Notes: generated from the sequence alone by a model not told the origin. Shown: positions 44,405 to 54,267, counted from the first letter of the stretch. The stretch: 64,000 nt of DNA from Niastella yeongjuensis (GCF_900110245.1 NZ_FOCZ01000013.1:1-64000); one strand, 5' to 3'. Made by a program: numbers and translations.

Positions 44405-45872
44405 GAAATGTTTCTTCTTTAGCGGTGAAAGAATCTGATACCAGGGGTTTATAATTACGCATCATAAACAAATAAACAAGCCCCGAAATAAAGAATCCAA
44501 CAAACCAGGCATAATTATATAAGTGCGAGATCCAGGCAGGCACACTGTCTGGTGTTATTACTTTTATAGTTGTCAGAAAACCGGGAATGTTAGGAATGAT
44601 ACCAAGCAGCAAAGCAATAATAGCGCGGTAATTAAATCCGTTCCTGAATGTGTATTGTCCGTTTACTTTATACAGATCGGCCGTGGTCAGTTGTTGCTTC
44701 CGAATAAAATAATAATCAGCGATCATAATACCACCTACAGGTCCCAACAGACTGGAATAGGCAATAAGCCACGTAAAAATATAACCCGTAGGATCGGCAA
44801 TCAGCTTCCAGGGAAAGATCAGGATACCCAGTACACCGGTGATATAACCGCCCCTGCGAAAAGTTATTTTTGAAGGTGCGAGGTTGGCAAAATCATTGGC
44901 CGGACTAACAATGTTTGCGGCAATATTGGTAGCCAGGGTAGAAATGGCTACTGCGATCATGGCCACACTCACCAGCAGTTTGTTTTCGAATTTACCAGCC
45001 AGAATTACCGGATCCCAAATGGTAGTGCCATAAATAATGGCAGTAGCTGATGTTACTACAACGCCAATAAAAGCAAACAACGTCATGGATGGCGGCAGGC
45101 CAATCGCCTGTCCCTTTATTTGCGCCTGCTGACTTTTAGCATAGCGGGTAAAATCGGGAATATTGAGCGAAAGGGTTGCCCAGAACCCAACCATGCCCGT
45201 TAGTGCAGGGAAGAAATAATCAAGGAACGAGGACGTAGTGGCAAATTTTGATGGCTGATGCAAAATTGGCCCCAGGCCATGAGAAGCATTGATGGCCCAG
45301 AATAATAAGGCCAATGCCGCTATGGGCAGAAAGATGGCTTTAAACACCAGCAGTTTTCTAATGCTTTCAACACCCAGGTATACGATAAACATATTGAGCG
45401 CCCAGAAACATAAAAAGCAAATAAAGGGAGCAGCCTTCGGAAATAAAGAAGTATGATCGATCTCAGCCAGCCCTGGGTTCCATACCCTGATCATTTGATA
45501 GATGGCAGCGCCGCCTATCCAGGTTTGAATGCCAAACCAGCCACAGGCTACAATAGCCCGCAGCATGGCGGGAATGTTTGCACCCCGAACCCCAAAGCTG
45601 GCCCGGGCAAAAACCGGAAAGGGAATGCCATATTTCGCACCGGCATGTCCGTTAAGGATCATGGGTATTAAGACAATGGTATTTCCGAGGAAAATAGTAA
45701 GGATGGCCTGCCACCAGTTCATTCCTCCACCAATCAATGAACTTGCCAGCATATACGTAGGAATACAAAGGCTCATGCTGATCCACAAGGCGGCGTAGTT
45801 CCAGGTATTCCATTTGCGGTTGGTTACCGGAACGGGTGCAAGGTCTTCACTGTATAGTGATTCATTTTTCAT
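44388..45872 (-). CDS. NCS1-family nucleobase/hydantoin:cation symporter
   Basis: Twelve predicted transmembrane helices. NCS1 signatures include NRKWNTWNYAALWISMS at the N-terminus, NTIVLIPMILNGHAGAKYGI, FPVFARASFGVRGANIPA, and PVGGIMIADYYFIRK near the C-terminus. Relatives carry uracil, allantoin, hydantoins or purines. The operon context favours uracil/thymine or a dihydropyrimidine, though the purine genes next door leave allantoin possible. I use ATG 45872 (494 aa); an upstream alternative adds 12 residues. It overlaps the dihydropyrimidinase start. Confidence 0.9.
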   Translation of the reverse strand: MKNESLYSEDLAPVPVTNRKWNTWNYAALWISMSLCIPTYMLASSLIGGGMNWWQAILTIFLGNTIVLIPMILNGHAGAKYGIPFPVFARASFGVRGANIPAMLRAIVACGWFGIQTWIGGAAIYQMIRVWNPGLAEIDHTSLFPKAAPFICFLCFWALNMFIVYLGVESIRKLLVFKAIFLPIAALALLFWAINASHGLGPILHQPSKFATTSSFLDYFFPALTGMVGFWATLSLNIPDFTRYAKSQQAQIKGQAIGLPPSMTLFAFIGVVVTSATAIIYGTTIWDPVILAGKFENKLLVSVAMIAVAISTLATNIAANIVSPANDFANLAPSKITFRRGGYITGVLGILIFPWKLIADPTGYIFTWLIAYSSLLGPVGGIMIADYYFIRKQQLTTADLYKVNGQYTFRNGFNYRAIIALLLGIIPNIPGFLTTIKVITPDSVPAWISHLYNYAWFVGFFISGLVYLFMMRNYKPLVSDSFTAKEETFHVAID

Positions 45873-45904
45873 CGTATGGTGGTTAATGCCCCTGACGCCC
45901 TTCC

Positions 45905-47257
45905 TCAATTTACAAATTCATCCGCAATTTTGATCGCTTCGCTGATCATGGTCAATCCTTCATCCACCTGTTCTTTTGTAATACACAACGGGGGGGCGAT
46001 AAAAATATAGTTCCAGCGAACAAAGGTGTACATACCCTGTTCTTTCAGTTTGGCAGCCACTTTATTCATGATGACCATTTCATCGGGTTTGGCGTTAAAT
46101 GGCGCCATAGGTTCTTTAGTCGTCCGGTTTTTCACCAACTCTATGCAACCTAATAAACCGGTATTCCTGAAATCACCAATACTGGGATGTTTTTGTTTTA
46201 ACAGCTCAACCTGTTCATCGATATAATGTCCCATGTTAGCGGCATTCTCCAACAGGTTTTCGTCTTCATATATTTTTAAGGTTTCCAGTCCGGCCGCACA
46301 ACTTACCGGGTGGGCCGAATAGGTTAGCCCCAGCCACAAAACGCGATCGTTAAAGTATTCAGCTATTGTATCGCTTACGATCAGGGCGCCCAGGGGGAGA
46401 TAGCCTGCTGTTATTCCTTTTGCGGTGGCGATGATATCGGGCACTACGCCATGATAATCTACCCCAAACCATTTGCCGGTTCGGCCAAAACCACTCATCA
46501 CTTCATCGGCGACCAATAGAATATTGTGTTTATCGCACAGGGCACGCACTTTTTGTAAATAATCGGGCGGGTATTTTATACAGCCTGAGGAACCACTTTC
46601 CCCTTCCATAAGAACCGCAGCAACATTTCCCGGCCCTTCAAACTCGATGACTCTTTCCAAATGACTTACACATTCACGACTACAGGTAGTGATCTCTTTT
46701 CCCCAGGGACAGCGATAACAATAAGGATCTTCCACATGCACAAAATTCGGCACCTGTTGTACATCGGAAGCCAGTTTCCGCGGATCACCACCGGCTGTCA
46801 TAGCACCATAGGAAGCCCCATGAAATGCACGGTACCGTGCAATGATCTTATGCCTGCCGGTATATAACCTGGCCAGCTTGATGGCATTTTCTATGGCCGA
46901 AGCCCCACAAACCGTGAATAGGGTTTTAGTTAATCCAGGTGGGGTTACCGACGCCAGCTTCTTACCCAGCTCTCCCCGTACTTTGGTAACGCAACCGGGC
47001 GTTACATAACTTACCTGTTGCATTTGTTCCATAACGGCCTGAGTTACCCGCTGGTTACCATGTCCAATATTTACATTCATCAGACCGGAAGAAAAATCGA
47101 TGTACCGTTTGCCATCGTAATCATAGAGGTAAACGCCCCGGGCAGATTTCACTGCAATAGGCGCAATGCCCTTTTGTTTGCTCCAGGAAAAGAGCGTGTA
47201 ATCCATGTTATCCCGAATTATTTCTTGTGCTTCAGATATATTTAAAATGTTTGACAT
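45905..47257 (-). CDS. Class III aminotransferase, probably beta-alanine:pyruvate/2-oxoglutarate
   Basis: PLP enzyme of the omega-transaminase group: GASAIENAIKLARLYTGRHK, the FHGASYGAMT phosphate loop, ADEVMSGFGRTGKWFG (Asp binding the PLP nitrogen) and the Schiff-base Lys in IIATAKGITAGYLPLGA. In this operon it should convert beta-alanine (or 3-aminoisobutyrate) to malonate (methylmalonate) semialdehyde for the mmsA product. I start at ATG 47257 (450 aa); the longer frame upstream reads through a low-complexity repeat and starts outside the conserved region. Confidence 0.88.
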   Translation of the reverse strand: MSNILNISEAQEIIRDNMDYTLFSWSKQKGIAPIAVKSARGVYLYDYDGKRYIDFSSGLMNVNIGHGNQRVTQAVMEQMQQVSYVTPGCVTKVRGELGKKLASVTPPGLTKTLFTVCGASAIENAIKLARLYTGRHKIIARYRAFHGASYGAMTAGGDPRKLASDVQQVPNFVHVEDPYCYRCPWGKEITTCSRECVSHLERVIEFEGPGNVAAVLMEGESGSSGCIKYPPDYLQKVRALCDKHNILLVADEVMSGFGRTGKWFGVDYHGVVPDIIATAKGITAGYLPLGALIVSDTIAEYFNDRVLWLGLTYSAHPVSCAAGLETLKIYEDENLLENAANMGHYIDEQVELLKQKHPSIGDFRNTGLLGCIELVKNRTTKEPMAPFNAKPDEMVIMNKVAAKLKEQGMYTFVRWNYIFIAPPLCITKEQVDEGLTMISEAIKIADEFVN

Positions 47258-47270
47258 GATTTTATAGTTT

Positions 47271-47310
47271 AAAGGCAAAGGGCAGAGGGCAGAAGGCAAA
47301 GGGCAGAAAG
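47271..47310. repeat. Purine-only degenerate repeat upstream of the aminotransferase gene
   Basis: Iterations of GGCAAAGGGCAGA (AAAGGCAAAGGGCAGAGGGC and so on) occupy 40 bp of the leader, immediately 5' of the start codon region on the coding strand's complement. In mRNA sense this is a CU-rich tract. The origin is probably slippage or a dispersed intergenic repeat. Confidence 0.55.
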
Positions 47311-47414
47311 AAATACACCGCTGCGCCGCAACCCCATCTTTAACAAAAAACGAAGAACTCAATAACCTATAAACCCAATAACTTAATCTTAGAACTAAGA
47401 ATATAGAACTTAAA

Positions 47415-47526
47415 CTTTCAACTCTAAACTTTCAACTCTAAACTTTCAACTCTAAACTTTCAACTCTAAACTTTCAACTCTAAACTTTCAACTTTAAACT
47501 TTCAACTCTAAACTTTCAACTTTAAA
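47415..47526. repeat. Eight tandem copies of a 14-bp repeat
   Basis: The unit CTTTCAACTCTAAA occurs at 47415, 47429, 47443, 47457, 47471, 47485, 47499 and 47513, with the only change being C to T at the tenth base in copies 6 and 8. It fills most of the mmsA-aminotransferase gap and stops 13 nt short of the mmsA stop codon. There are no spacers, so it is not a CRISPR array. The near-perfect copies suggest recent expansion and likely length variation. Confidence 0.9.
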
Positions 47527-47538
47527 CTTTAAACCGAA

Positions 47539-48996
47539 TCAACTCATCCAATTAACTCCCGCTTCCGGATCCCATTTCACCGTAGACTTCTTCAGTTTTG
47601 TCCAGAATTCAATAGAGCTTTTACCGGTAATATCGCCCACTCCGAATTTGCTTTCATTCCAGCCGCCAAAAGAGAAAGGTTCGCGGGGCACAGGTACTCC
47701 TACATTCACCCCGATCATTCCAGCACTGGCTTTGTCGATCACATAGCGCGCCAGTCCGCCATTTTGTGTAAATACCGAGGCTGCATTGCCATAATGATTG
47801 GCATTTTCGATAGCCAGGGCTTCATCCAACGTTTTGGTGCGCATGATACTGATCACCGGACCAAAGATCTCTTCCTGGGCCACAGCCATGTCGGGTTTCA
47901 CATAATCAATAACGGTAGGTCCCACATAGGTTCCCTTTTCTTTACCGGGAACCGTTGCATTGCGCCCATCCAGGAGAATACGCGCACCCTGTGTTTCCGC
48001 CTCCGTTATATAATGTTCGATCCTTTCTTTTGATTCTTTACTAATTACGGCGCCCAAATTCTGGCCCGGCACTATCTTTCTGGCTTCTTCACATATTTTT
48101 TGAATGATGTGATCAACATCGCCCACGGCAACCATGGCCGATGCAGCCATACAACGTTGTCCCGCGCAGCCGCTCATGGAGGCCGCAACATTTTGTGCGG
48201 TCATGTCGGCTTTGGCATCAGGCAGTACCAACAAGTGATTTTTGGCACCACCCAATGCCAGACACCGTTTATAATGATGGGTAGCACGCTGGTAAACTAT
48301 CTTCGCGACTTTAGTGCTGCCAACAAATGATATCGCTGAAATTCCCGGATGGTCACAAATAGCATTCACAATGGTGCTGTCACCATTTACTACATTGAAA
48401 ACGCCATCGGGCAAACCAGCCTCTTTTAATAGTTGCGCCAGGCGGCCCACACTCAGCGGTACTTTTTCAGAAGGTTTTACGATCATACAATTACCCAGCG
48501 CAAGTGCATTGGGAATCGTCCAGTTAGGCACCATGCTGGGAAAGTTGAATGGGACAATAGATGCCACCACACCCAGCGGCACATGCTCGGTACGGCACTC
48601 CACGCCTTTGCTTACTTCCAGCACTTCACCGGTAACCAGTTGAGGCAATGAGGTAGCAAACTCAGTGAGCTCGATGCACTTCTCAATTTCAGCAATGGCT
48701 TCGCCAACTGTTTTTCCATTCTCTTCACTAACGAGTGCAGCCAGTTCTTTCAAATGGGTCTCCAACAAGTGCCGGTAACGGAACAGCACCTGCACCCTTT
48801 CTTTTATGGGTGTATGGCTCCAGGCGGGGAATACGATCTTCGCAGCCCGCACAGCTGCATCCAGATCTTTTGGCGTTGATAAAGGAACCGTTGACAACAA
48901 CGTTCCATCGAGCGGAGAAATAATGGGCAGTGTCTGGTCTGTTGACGCATTGACAAACTGTCCATTTATGTAGTTCTGAACAGGTAAGTACTTCAT
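47539..48996 (-). CDS. mmsA: Methylmalonate/malonate-semialdehyde dehydrogenase (CoA-acylating)
   Basis: This ALDH-superfamily enzyme converts malonate semialdehyde to acetyl-CoA, or methylmalonate semialdehyde to propionyl-CoA, with loss of CO2. Seen are VPFNFPSMVPNWTIPNALAL, GSTKVAKIVYQRA, the catalytic Cys in GCAGQRCMAAS and the CoA-ALDH-type C-terminus KSSIEFWTKLKKSTVKWDP. It is the first gene of the pyrimidine operon and disposes of the transaminase product. ATG 48996 gives the usual 485 aa; a longer frame upstream is not conserved in style. Confidence 0.92.
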   Translation of the reverse strand: MKYLPVQNYINGQFVNASTDQTLPIISPLDGTLLSTVPLSTPKDLDAAVRAAKIVFPAWSHTPIKERVQVLFRYRHLLETHLKELAALVSEENGKTVGEAIAEIEKCIELTEFATSLPQLVTGEVLEVSKGVECRTEHVPLGVVASIVPFNFPSMVPNWTIPNALALGNCMIVKPSEKVPLSVGRLAQLLKEAGLPDGVFNVVNGDSTIVNAICDHPGISAISFVGSTKVAKIVYQRATHHYKRCLALGGAKNHLLVLPDAKADMTAQNVAASMSGCAGQRCMAASAMVAVGDVDHIIQKICEEARKIVPGQNLGAVISKESKERIEHYITEAETQGARILLDGRNATVPGKEKGTYVGPTVIDYVKPDMAVAQEEIFGPVISIMRTKTLDEALAIENANHYGNAASVFTQNGGLARYVIDKASAGMIGVNVGVPVPREPFSFGGWNESKFGVGDITGKSSIEFWTKLKKSTVKWDPEAGVNWMS

Positions 48997-49112
48997 GATG
49001 AGACATTTTTTCGTACTACAGAATTTGCAGAAACAGGTAGAGTAATTTAAAATTAATTTAGTACGTGGCCAAAATTTAGATAGTATTTTTATTTTTGTTG
49101 CATCTTTGTCAT
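48997..49112. promoter_or_regulatory. Divergent control region between mmsA and the AsnC-type regulator
   Basis: 116 bp of very AT-rich DNA separate the two operon heads. TATTTTTG (49090-49097) fits the -7 consensus for the regulator. The tract around 49045-49065 (TAATTTAAAATTAATTTAG) is the kind of AT-rich semi-palindrome bound by Lrp/AsnC proteins. That the regulator binds here is inference from position. Confidence 0.5.
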
Positions 49113-49583
49113 ATGGAGAAGAACGGTTACCCACTCGATGAGCTCGATTTTTCAATTCTGTCGTTTTTACAAAAAGACGGCCGGATGTCGTTTACCGTTA
49201 TTGCCGAAAAACTCAATGTGTCAATCGGCACCATTCGTACCCGGGTAAATAAGTTAATTGAAGAAGGCACCATTAATATTATTGGGCGGGTAAATCCCGA
49301 CAAGGTTGGCTTCAGGGCATATGCACACATTGCGGTTTTTGTGCGGCCGGCCACCTTTAAAGAAAAAGTAGCGCAAAAGATCTCCAAACTGCCGGAAGTG
49401 AGTTTCCTTGCCATGACCTCCGGTGACTATGATCTGGAAGTAGACGTCATGTGCCGCGACAATGATCACCTGGTACAGTTTATCAACGAGATCTCGAAGT
49501 TTGAAGGCGTATACCAAACAAAGACCACGCTGTATTTTAAAGTATACAAATACGCCCAGCCCGATCTGAACTTATTAAAATAA
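49113..49583 (+). CDS. Lrp/AsnC-family transcriptional regulator, 156 aa
   Basis: N-terminal winged helix (LDELDFSILSFLQKDGRMSF, AEKLNVSIGTIRTRVNKLIE) and C-terminal ligand-binding RAM domain (~70-150, AHIAVFVRPATFKEKVAQKI, VSFLAMTSGDYDLEVDVMC). Members form octamers and respond to amino acids or related metabolites. Sitting at the divergent head of the pyrimidine and purine operons, it is the likely shared regulator; beta-alanine or a nucleobase is a plausible effector. ATG 49113 is preferred over an upstream TTG. xdhA follows within ~40 nt. Confidence 0.9.
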   Translation: MEKNGYPLDELDFSILSFLQKDGRMSFTVIAEKLNVSIGTIRTRVNKLIEEGTINIIGRVNPDKVGFRAYAHIAVFVRPATFKEKVAQKISKLPEVSFLAMTSGDYDLEVDVMCRDNDHLVQFINEISKFEGVYQTKTTLYFKVYKYAQPDLNLLK

Positions 49584-49625
49584 GCTGCCGGGATTTTGGT
49601 AACTTTAAAGAAACCAGCCTTACCA

Positions 49626-51020
49626 TTGATCAAATTCATTCTCAATAACAATGAAGTATCAACCAGTTTGCCGGCCGGCATGGTGTTGCTTGATTTTGTG
49701 CGGTATCACCAGCATTTAACCGGTACTAAAGTGGGTTGTAATGAAGGCGACTGCGGGGCCTGTACCATGCTGGTGGGCGAATTGAGGGACAATGCTTTGC
49801 GTTACCGGTCCCTCACCAGCTGCCTGACACCTTTAGGTAATGTGCATGGCAAACACGTTGTAACCATCGAAGGGTTGAATATGGAAGGGCTCAATCCCAT
49901 TCAACAGGCCATGTTCGATGAATCGGCCACCCAATGCGGTTTTTGCACACCCGGTTTTGTTGTTTCACTGGCCGGCTTCTGCTTAAGCGAAAAGAATGCC
50001 ACTACCCAAAATGCGATTGCCGCAGTTGATGGAAATATCTGCCGCTGTACCGGTTATAAATCCATTGAACGGGCTGCAGCGAAAGTTGCACAACTGATGC
50101 AGGCAAGACAAAATACAGAGCCAGTGGCCTTTGTTTCGGAGAATCGTATTTTGCCAGACTGGTTTTCCGGCATCAAACAACGATTACAAATTTTACGAAC
50201 AGCATTAAATGGACAGCTTCATCCAACCGACGCTGTGGAATGGGTGGGCGGCGGTACAGACGTCTATGTGCAAAAGCATGATACCTTGAAAGATGCACCC
50301 ATTCGTTTTTTGTTTGACGATACCAACCTGAAAGGCATTAACCAACAAGGCAACCGCTGCATCATTGGTGCCGCAGCTACGGTAACTGATCTTGCTGAAT
50401 CCCCCATCATGCAGCAGCACTTCCCTCATCTGGCAGACCATATCAAATTGATCTCCTCTACCCCTATCCGTAATATTGCCACCATTGGTGGTAATCTGAT
50501 CAACGCCTCCCCTATCGGTGACCTGACAATTTTCTTACTGGCGCTGGATGCTGCATTGATCTTACGCAATAACGATCAACAACGGGAAATACCACTCCGG
50601 CAATTGTACAAAGGTTATAAGAAATTAGACCGGCAGGCAGACGAGCAACTGGCATCAGTTTCGTTTGAATTGCCCCGACACAACACTTACTTCAGTTTTG
50701 AAAAAGTAAGTAAACGAACGAACCTGGATATCGCCAGTGTAAATTCTGCCTGTTGTTGCACGTTGCAGGGCGACCACATTCATGACATTCGGATCTCAGC
50801 CGGTGGCGTTGCACCAATTCCCAGGCTGCTTGAACAAACAAACACTTTTTTAAAAGGACGGTCTGTTACAGATACAACCATCGGGCAGGCCATAGCAATT
50901 GCCCAAACAGAAATTGCGCCTATCAGCGATGCCCGGGGAACGGCCGACTATAAACGATTGTTATTGGCCCAGTTGATAAAAGCACATTTTATGACGGTCT
51001 TGCAACACGCCGAACATTAA
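49626..51020 (+). CDS. xdhA: Xanthine dehydrogenase, FeS/FAD subunit (XdhA)
   Basis: This subunit moves electrons from the molybdenum centre through two [2Fe-2S] clusters to FAD and NAD. Cluster ligands are CNEGDCGACTMLVG plus an upstream/downstream Cys set and CGFCTPGF...CRCTGY (~95-150). The FAD domain has VGGGTDVY and TIGGNLINASPIGD. The most conserved start, MIKFILNN, is a TTG at 49626; another TTG lies at 49596. No ATG is available. It probably shares a transcript with the regulator upstream, and xdhB follows after 9 nt. Confidence 0.92.
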   Translation: MIKFILNNNEVSTSLPAGMVLLDFVRYHQHLTGTKVGCNEGDCGACTMLVGELRDNALRYRSLTSCLTPLGNVHGKHVVTIEGLNMEGLNPIQQAMFDESATQCGFCTPGFVVSLAGFCLSEKNATTQNAIAAVDGNICRCTGYKSIERAAAKVAQLMQARQNTEPVAFVSENRILPDWFSGIKQRLQILRTALNGQLHPTDAVEWVGGGTDVYVQKHDTLKDAPIRFLFDDTNLKGINQQGNRCIIGAAATVTDLAESPIMQQHFPHLADHIKLISSTPIRNIATIGGNLINASPIGDLTIFLLALDAALILRNNDQQREIPLRQLYKGYKKLDRQADEQLASVSFELPRHNTYFSFEKVSKRTNLDIASVNSACCCTLQGDHIHDIRISAGGVAPIPRLLEQTNTFLKGRSVTDTTIGQAIAIAQTEIAPISDARGTADYKRLLLAQLIKAHFMTVLQHAEH

Positions 51021-51029
51021 TCAAGTGTT

Positions 51030-53339
51030 ATGAAAAACATCGATGCATATACACACGTGCGGGGCGAATCCATTTACCTGGATGATATTCCCCTTATACA
51101 AGGCACCTTGTTCGGCGCCTCTTTTGGATCGCCAATGGCACATGGCACCATCGTCAACCTGGATCTAAGCGAAGCAGCGGCGATGCCCGGTGTAGTACGC
51201 ATCTTCACGTATAAAGACATAACCGGTGAAAACCAGATTGGCGGTATCGTTCCTGATGAACCGTTACTGTCCGATCAGGAGGTGCATTTTTGTGGTATGC
51301 CCGTTGCCTTTGTGGTAGCTGAATCAATTGATGCCGCCCGGGCAGCGGTAAAAAAAATAAAAGCAACTATTGAGCCATTGCGGGTGATCACCGATCCACG
51401 GGAAGCACAGGCATTGGGTGAACTCATCATTCCACCACGAACCTTTCAACTGGGCAACACCAATGAAGCCTGGTCACAATGCAAACATATTTTTGAAGGC
51501 CGGGCCGATACCAACGGGCAGGAGCATCTGTACATTGAAACACAAGGCGCCTATGCGGTTCCACAAGAGTACCAGGCTATCAAAATATATTCTTCTACAC
51601 AAGGGCCCACCGCAGTTCAACGCGCTGTTAGCCGGGTAACCGGCTTGCCCATGCACCAGGTAGAAGTAGAAGTAAACCGCCTGGGTGGCGGTTTTGGCGG
51701 CAAGGAAGATCAGGCGAATACCTGGGCAGCCTTATGTGCACTGGCAGCTCATCTCCTGAAACGACCCGTTAAGTATTCATTGCATCGCATGGAAGACATG
51801 GCGATGACCGGAAAGCGCCATCCTTATTCCGCCGATTTCAGGATCGGACTGAATGAAGAACTGAAGATCGTTGCCTATGAAGTTACGTTTTACCAGAATG
51901 CCGGAGCCGCCGCTGACCTGTCGCCGGCCGTAATGGAACGCACCTTGTTCCATTGTACCAACTCGTATTTTATTCCTAATGTAAAAGCAACTGCCTATAG
52001 TTGTCGCACCCATTTACCACCTAATACCGCGTTCCGGGGTTTTGGCGGACCACAGGGCATGTTCATGATAGAATCGGCCATTGCCAAAGCCGCAGAAACA
52101 TTAGGCATAGAAGCGTCTGTTATTCAGGAAAGAAACCTGTTGCAAACCGGTGATGAATTTCCTTACGGACAAAAAGCGCAAAGTGAAGCACCCGAATGCT
52201 GGCACAAAGCCACTGAATTGTATCATCTCACCGATTTGCGCAAGGAAACAACTGTATTTAATGCTGCCAATAAATGGTATAAAAAGGGATTGGCCTGCAT
52301 GCCGGTTTGTTTTGGCATTTCATTTACCAAAACATTGATGAACCAGGCCCGGTCACTGGTGCATGTATATACAGACGGCAGCGTTGGTATTACCACCGGC
52401 GCTGTTGAAATGGGCCAGGGCGTAAACACCAAAATACTGCAGGTGGCTGCTAAGGTGTTCTCCATTCAGCCCGACAAAATCAAAATTCATACAACCAATA
52501 CATTTAAGATCGCCAATACGTCTCCCTCTGCCGCCAGTGCCACTGCTGACCTGAATGGCAAAGCCACCTTACTGGCTTGTACCGCTATCGCCAACAGATT
52601 GAAAAAAATGGTGGCCGAAGAATTGAGTGTAGCCGAAGATGCCATCACCTTACAGGATGAATTTGTTTGGGTGAACGGCCAAAAAACCGACCGTGACTGG
52701 AAGTCACTTGTAATGGCCGGACATATAAAAAGAATAGGCCTGTCTGAACATGCCCATTATGCCACGCCTGAAATTCATTTTGATGCCACCAAAGAAAAAG
52801 GCCATCCGTTTGCCTATCATGTTTATGGCACAGCTATTCTTGGTGTAACGGTAGATTGTATCCGTGGAACGTATACAGTTGATACAGTTAAAGTGGTGCA
52901 CGATTTTGGTTCCAGCATGAACACGGCGGTTGACCTTGGCCAAATAGAAGGCGGTATTGTTCAGGGCATCGGCTGGATGACCATGGAGGAAGTGGTTTAT
53001 GACAAAGAAGGACGGCTGCGGTCCAATGCTTTGTCTACTTATAAAGTGCCGGATATTTATTCGGTACCGAAAGAAATAGCCATCGATTTCTTACAAACGC
53101 CGCATGATAACCTGGCCATCTTCCGGTCGAAGGCAGTGGGCGAACCTCCGCTGATGTACGGCATTGGCGCTTATTTCGCCTTACGCAATGCAGTACGCGC
53201 CTTTAATAACAAAGGGTATTTCCCCTTTGATGCCCCCATGACGCCCGAGAAAGTATTGATGGCTTTATACGCAACCCAACAAGAAGGAATTATTCAGCCG
53301 CATGAAGAAACAAGTAAACATCTGGCAGTTGATAAATAA
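51030..53339 (+). CDS. xdhB: Xanthine dehydrogenase, molybdopterin subunit (XdhB)
   Basis: It hydroxylates hypoxanthine to xanthine and xanthine to urate at the Mo-pterin centre. Conserved blocks are GGGFGGKEDQ, FRGFGGPQGMF (substrate Arg), GAVEMGQGVNTKILQVAAK and the catalytic Glu in SKAVGEPPLMYG. At 769 aa it matches the two-subunit bacterial enzyme. The molybdenum cofactor genes are not in the window. The last 38 bp overlap xdhC. Confidence 0.94.
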   Translation: MKNIDAYTHVRGESIYLDDIPLIQGTLFGASFGSPMAHGTIVNLDLSEAAAMPGVVRIFTYKDITGENQIGGIVPDEPLLSDQEVHFCGMPVAFVVAESIDAARAAVKKIKATIEPLRVITDPREAQALGELIIPPRTFQLGNTNEAWSQCKHIFEGRADTNGQEHLYIETQGAYAVPQEYQAIKIYSSTQGPTAVQRAVSRVTGLPMHQVEVEVNRLGGGFGGKEDQANTWAALCALAAHLLKRPVKYSLHRMEDMAMTGKRHPYSADFRIGLNEELKIVAYEVTFYQNAGAAADLSPAVMERTLFHCTNSYFIPNVKATAYSCRTHLPPNTAFRGFGGPQGMFMIESAIAKAAETLGIEASVIQERNLLQTGDEFPYGQKAQSEAPECWHKATELYHLTDLRKETTVFNAANKWYKKGLACMPVCFGISFTKTLMNQARSLVHVYTDGSVGITTGAVEMGQGVNTKILQVAAKVFSIQPDKIKIHTTNTFKIANTSPSAASATADLNGKATLLACTAIANRLKKMVAEELSVAEDAITLQDEFVWVNGQKTDRDWKSLVMAGHIKRIGLSEHAHYATPEIHFDATKEKGHPFAYHVYGTAILGVTVDCIRGTYTVDTVKVVHDFGSSMNTAVDLGQIEGGIVQGIGWMTMEEVVYDKEGRLRSNALSTYKVPDIYSVPKEIAIDFLQTPHDNLAIFRSKAVGEPPLMYGIGAYFALRNAVRAFNNKGYFPFDAPMTPEKVLMALYATQQEGIIQPHEETSKHLAVDK

Positions 53340-54267
53340 AAGCCTGCAGCAACAGGTACCAGTTATGTTGTTGTATGTGCTGCAAAGTGAAGGGAGCAGT
53401 CCGGGCCGCCCGGGTTTCTTTATGGCGGTAAATGCAGCCGGGGAAACCGAAGGTTCTATTGGCGGTGGCATTATGGAACATAAGTTTATTGAAATGGCGA
53501 AGGATAAACTAAACACTACACAGAACATCCCACCCGATCTTAGAAAACAGGTCCATAATAAATCTGCACCTGCCCATCAAAGCGGCATGATCTGTTCCGG
53601 AGAACAAACCATTTGGTTATACCAGGTCCCCGCTGCTACTACCGACACCATTCAACAGATCATCACCAGCCTGGAACAAAATAAAAACGGCACCCTGCAA
53701 TTTTCACCAGCCGGTTTGCAATTCACACCAGAGGCCCCCGATACTGATTTTTATTTTTCCATCACATCCGAAACAGACTGGCTGTACCGCGAGAAGACCG
53801 GTTATAAAAATCACTTACACGTAATCGGGGCAGGACATTGTGCCCTGGCGCTTTGCCGCCTCATGCAAAACATGGAATTTTACATTCACCTGTACGATGA
53901 CCGTTCCAGCCTGAAAACATTTTTAGAGAATGAGTATGTGCACGAAAAGAGGATAATCGCAAATTATAAAGAACTCGATGAACTCATTGAGGCCGGAGAT
54001 CATCAATATATTGTAGTGATGACGGTTGGTTATCGGACCGATGACATAGTGGTTAGAACCTTGTGGAAAAAGCAGTTCAGGTATCTTGGGTTATTAGGTA
54101 GTAAGAGTAAGATAGAAAAGATGTTTACTGACTACCAGGCGGAAGGTGTGCCCGATTCTTTATTGCAACAGATGCATGCCCCTATTGGTATTGCTATTCA
54201 TAGTCAAACCCCGGAAGAGATTGCCATTAGTATTGCAGCGGAAATTATTCGGGAGAAGAATCTCTAG
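53302..54267 (+). CDS. xdhC: Xanthine dehydrogenase accessory factor XdhC
   Basis: XdhC binds the molybdenum cofactor, helps sulfurate it and inserts it into XdhB. The N-terminal XdhC/CoxI domain has SEGSSPGRPGFFMAV and GSIGGGIMEHK. A Rossmann-like C-terminal domain starts VIGAGHCALALCRL and includes LLGSKSKIEKMF and the final IAAEIIREKN. It overlaps xdhB by 38 bp, so translation is coupled. Its last 23 bp are antisense to the end of a small cassette gene, and that same end sequence is duplicated at 54483-54510. Confidence 0.9.
   Translation: MKKQVNIWQLINKSLQQQVPVMLLYVLQSEGSSPGRPGFFMAVNAAGETEGSIGGGIMEHKFIEMAKDKLNTTQNIPPDLRKQVHNKSAPAHQSGMICSGEQTIWLYQVPAATTDTIQQIITSLEQNKNGTLQFSPAGLQFTPEAPDTDFYFSITSETDWLYREKTGYKNHLHVIGAGHCALALCRLMQNMEFYIHLYDDRSSLKTFLENEYVHEKRIIANYKELDELIEAGDHQYIVVMTVGYRTDDIVVRTLWKKQFRYLGLLGSKSKIEKMFTDYQAEGVPDSLLQQMHAPIGIAIHSQTPEEIAISIAAEIIREKNL

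Noticed and set aside
44388-45872. Assigning the NCS1 transporter specifically as an allantoin permease
   Set aside because: It is embedded in the pyrimidine operon and overlaps dihydropyrimidinase; family motifs alone do not fix the substrate.
47415-47526. Regular direct repeats that might be a CRISPR array
   Set aside because: The 14-bp units are head to tail with no unique spacers and no cas genes nearby; it is a simple tandem repeat.
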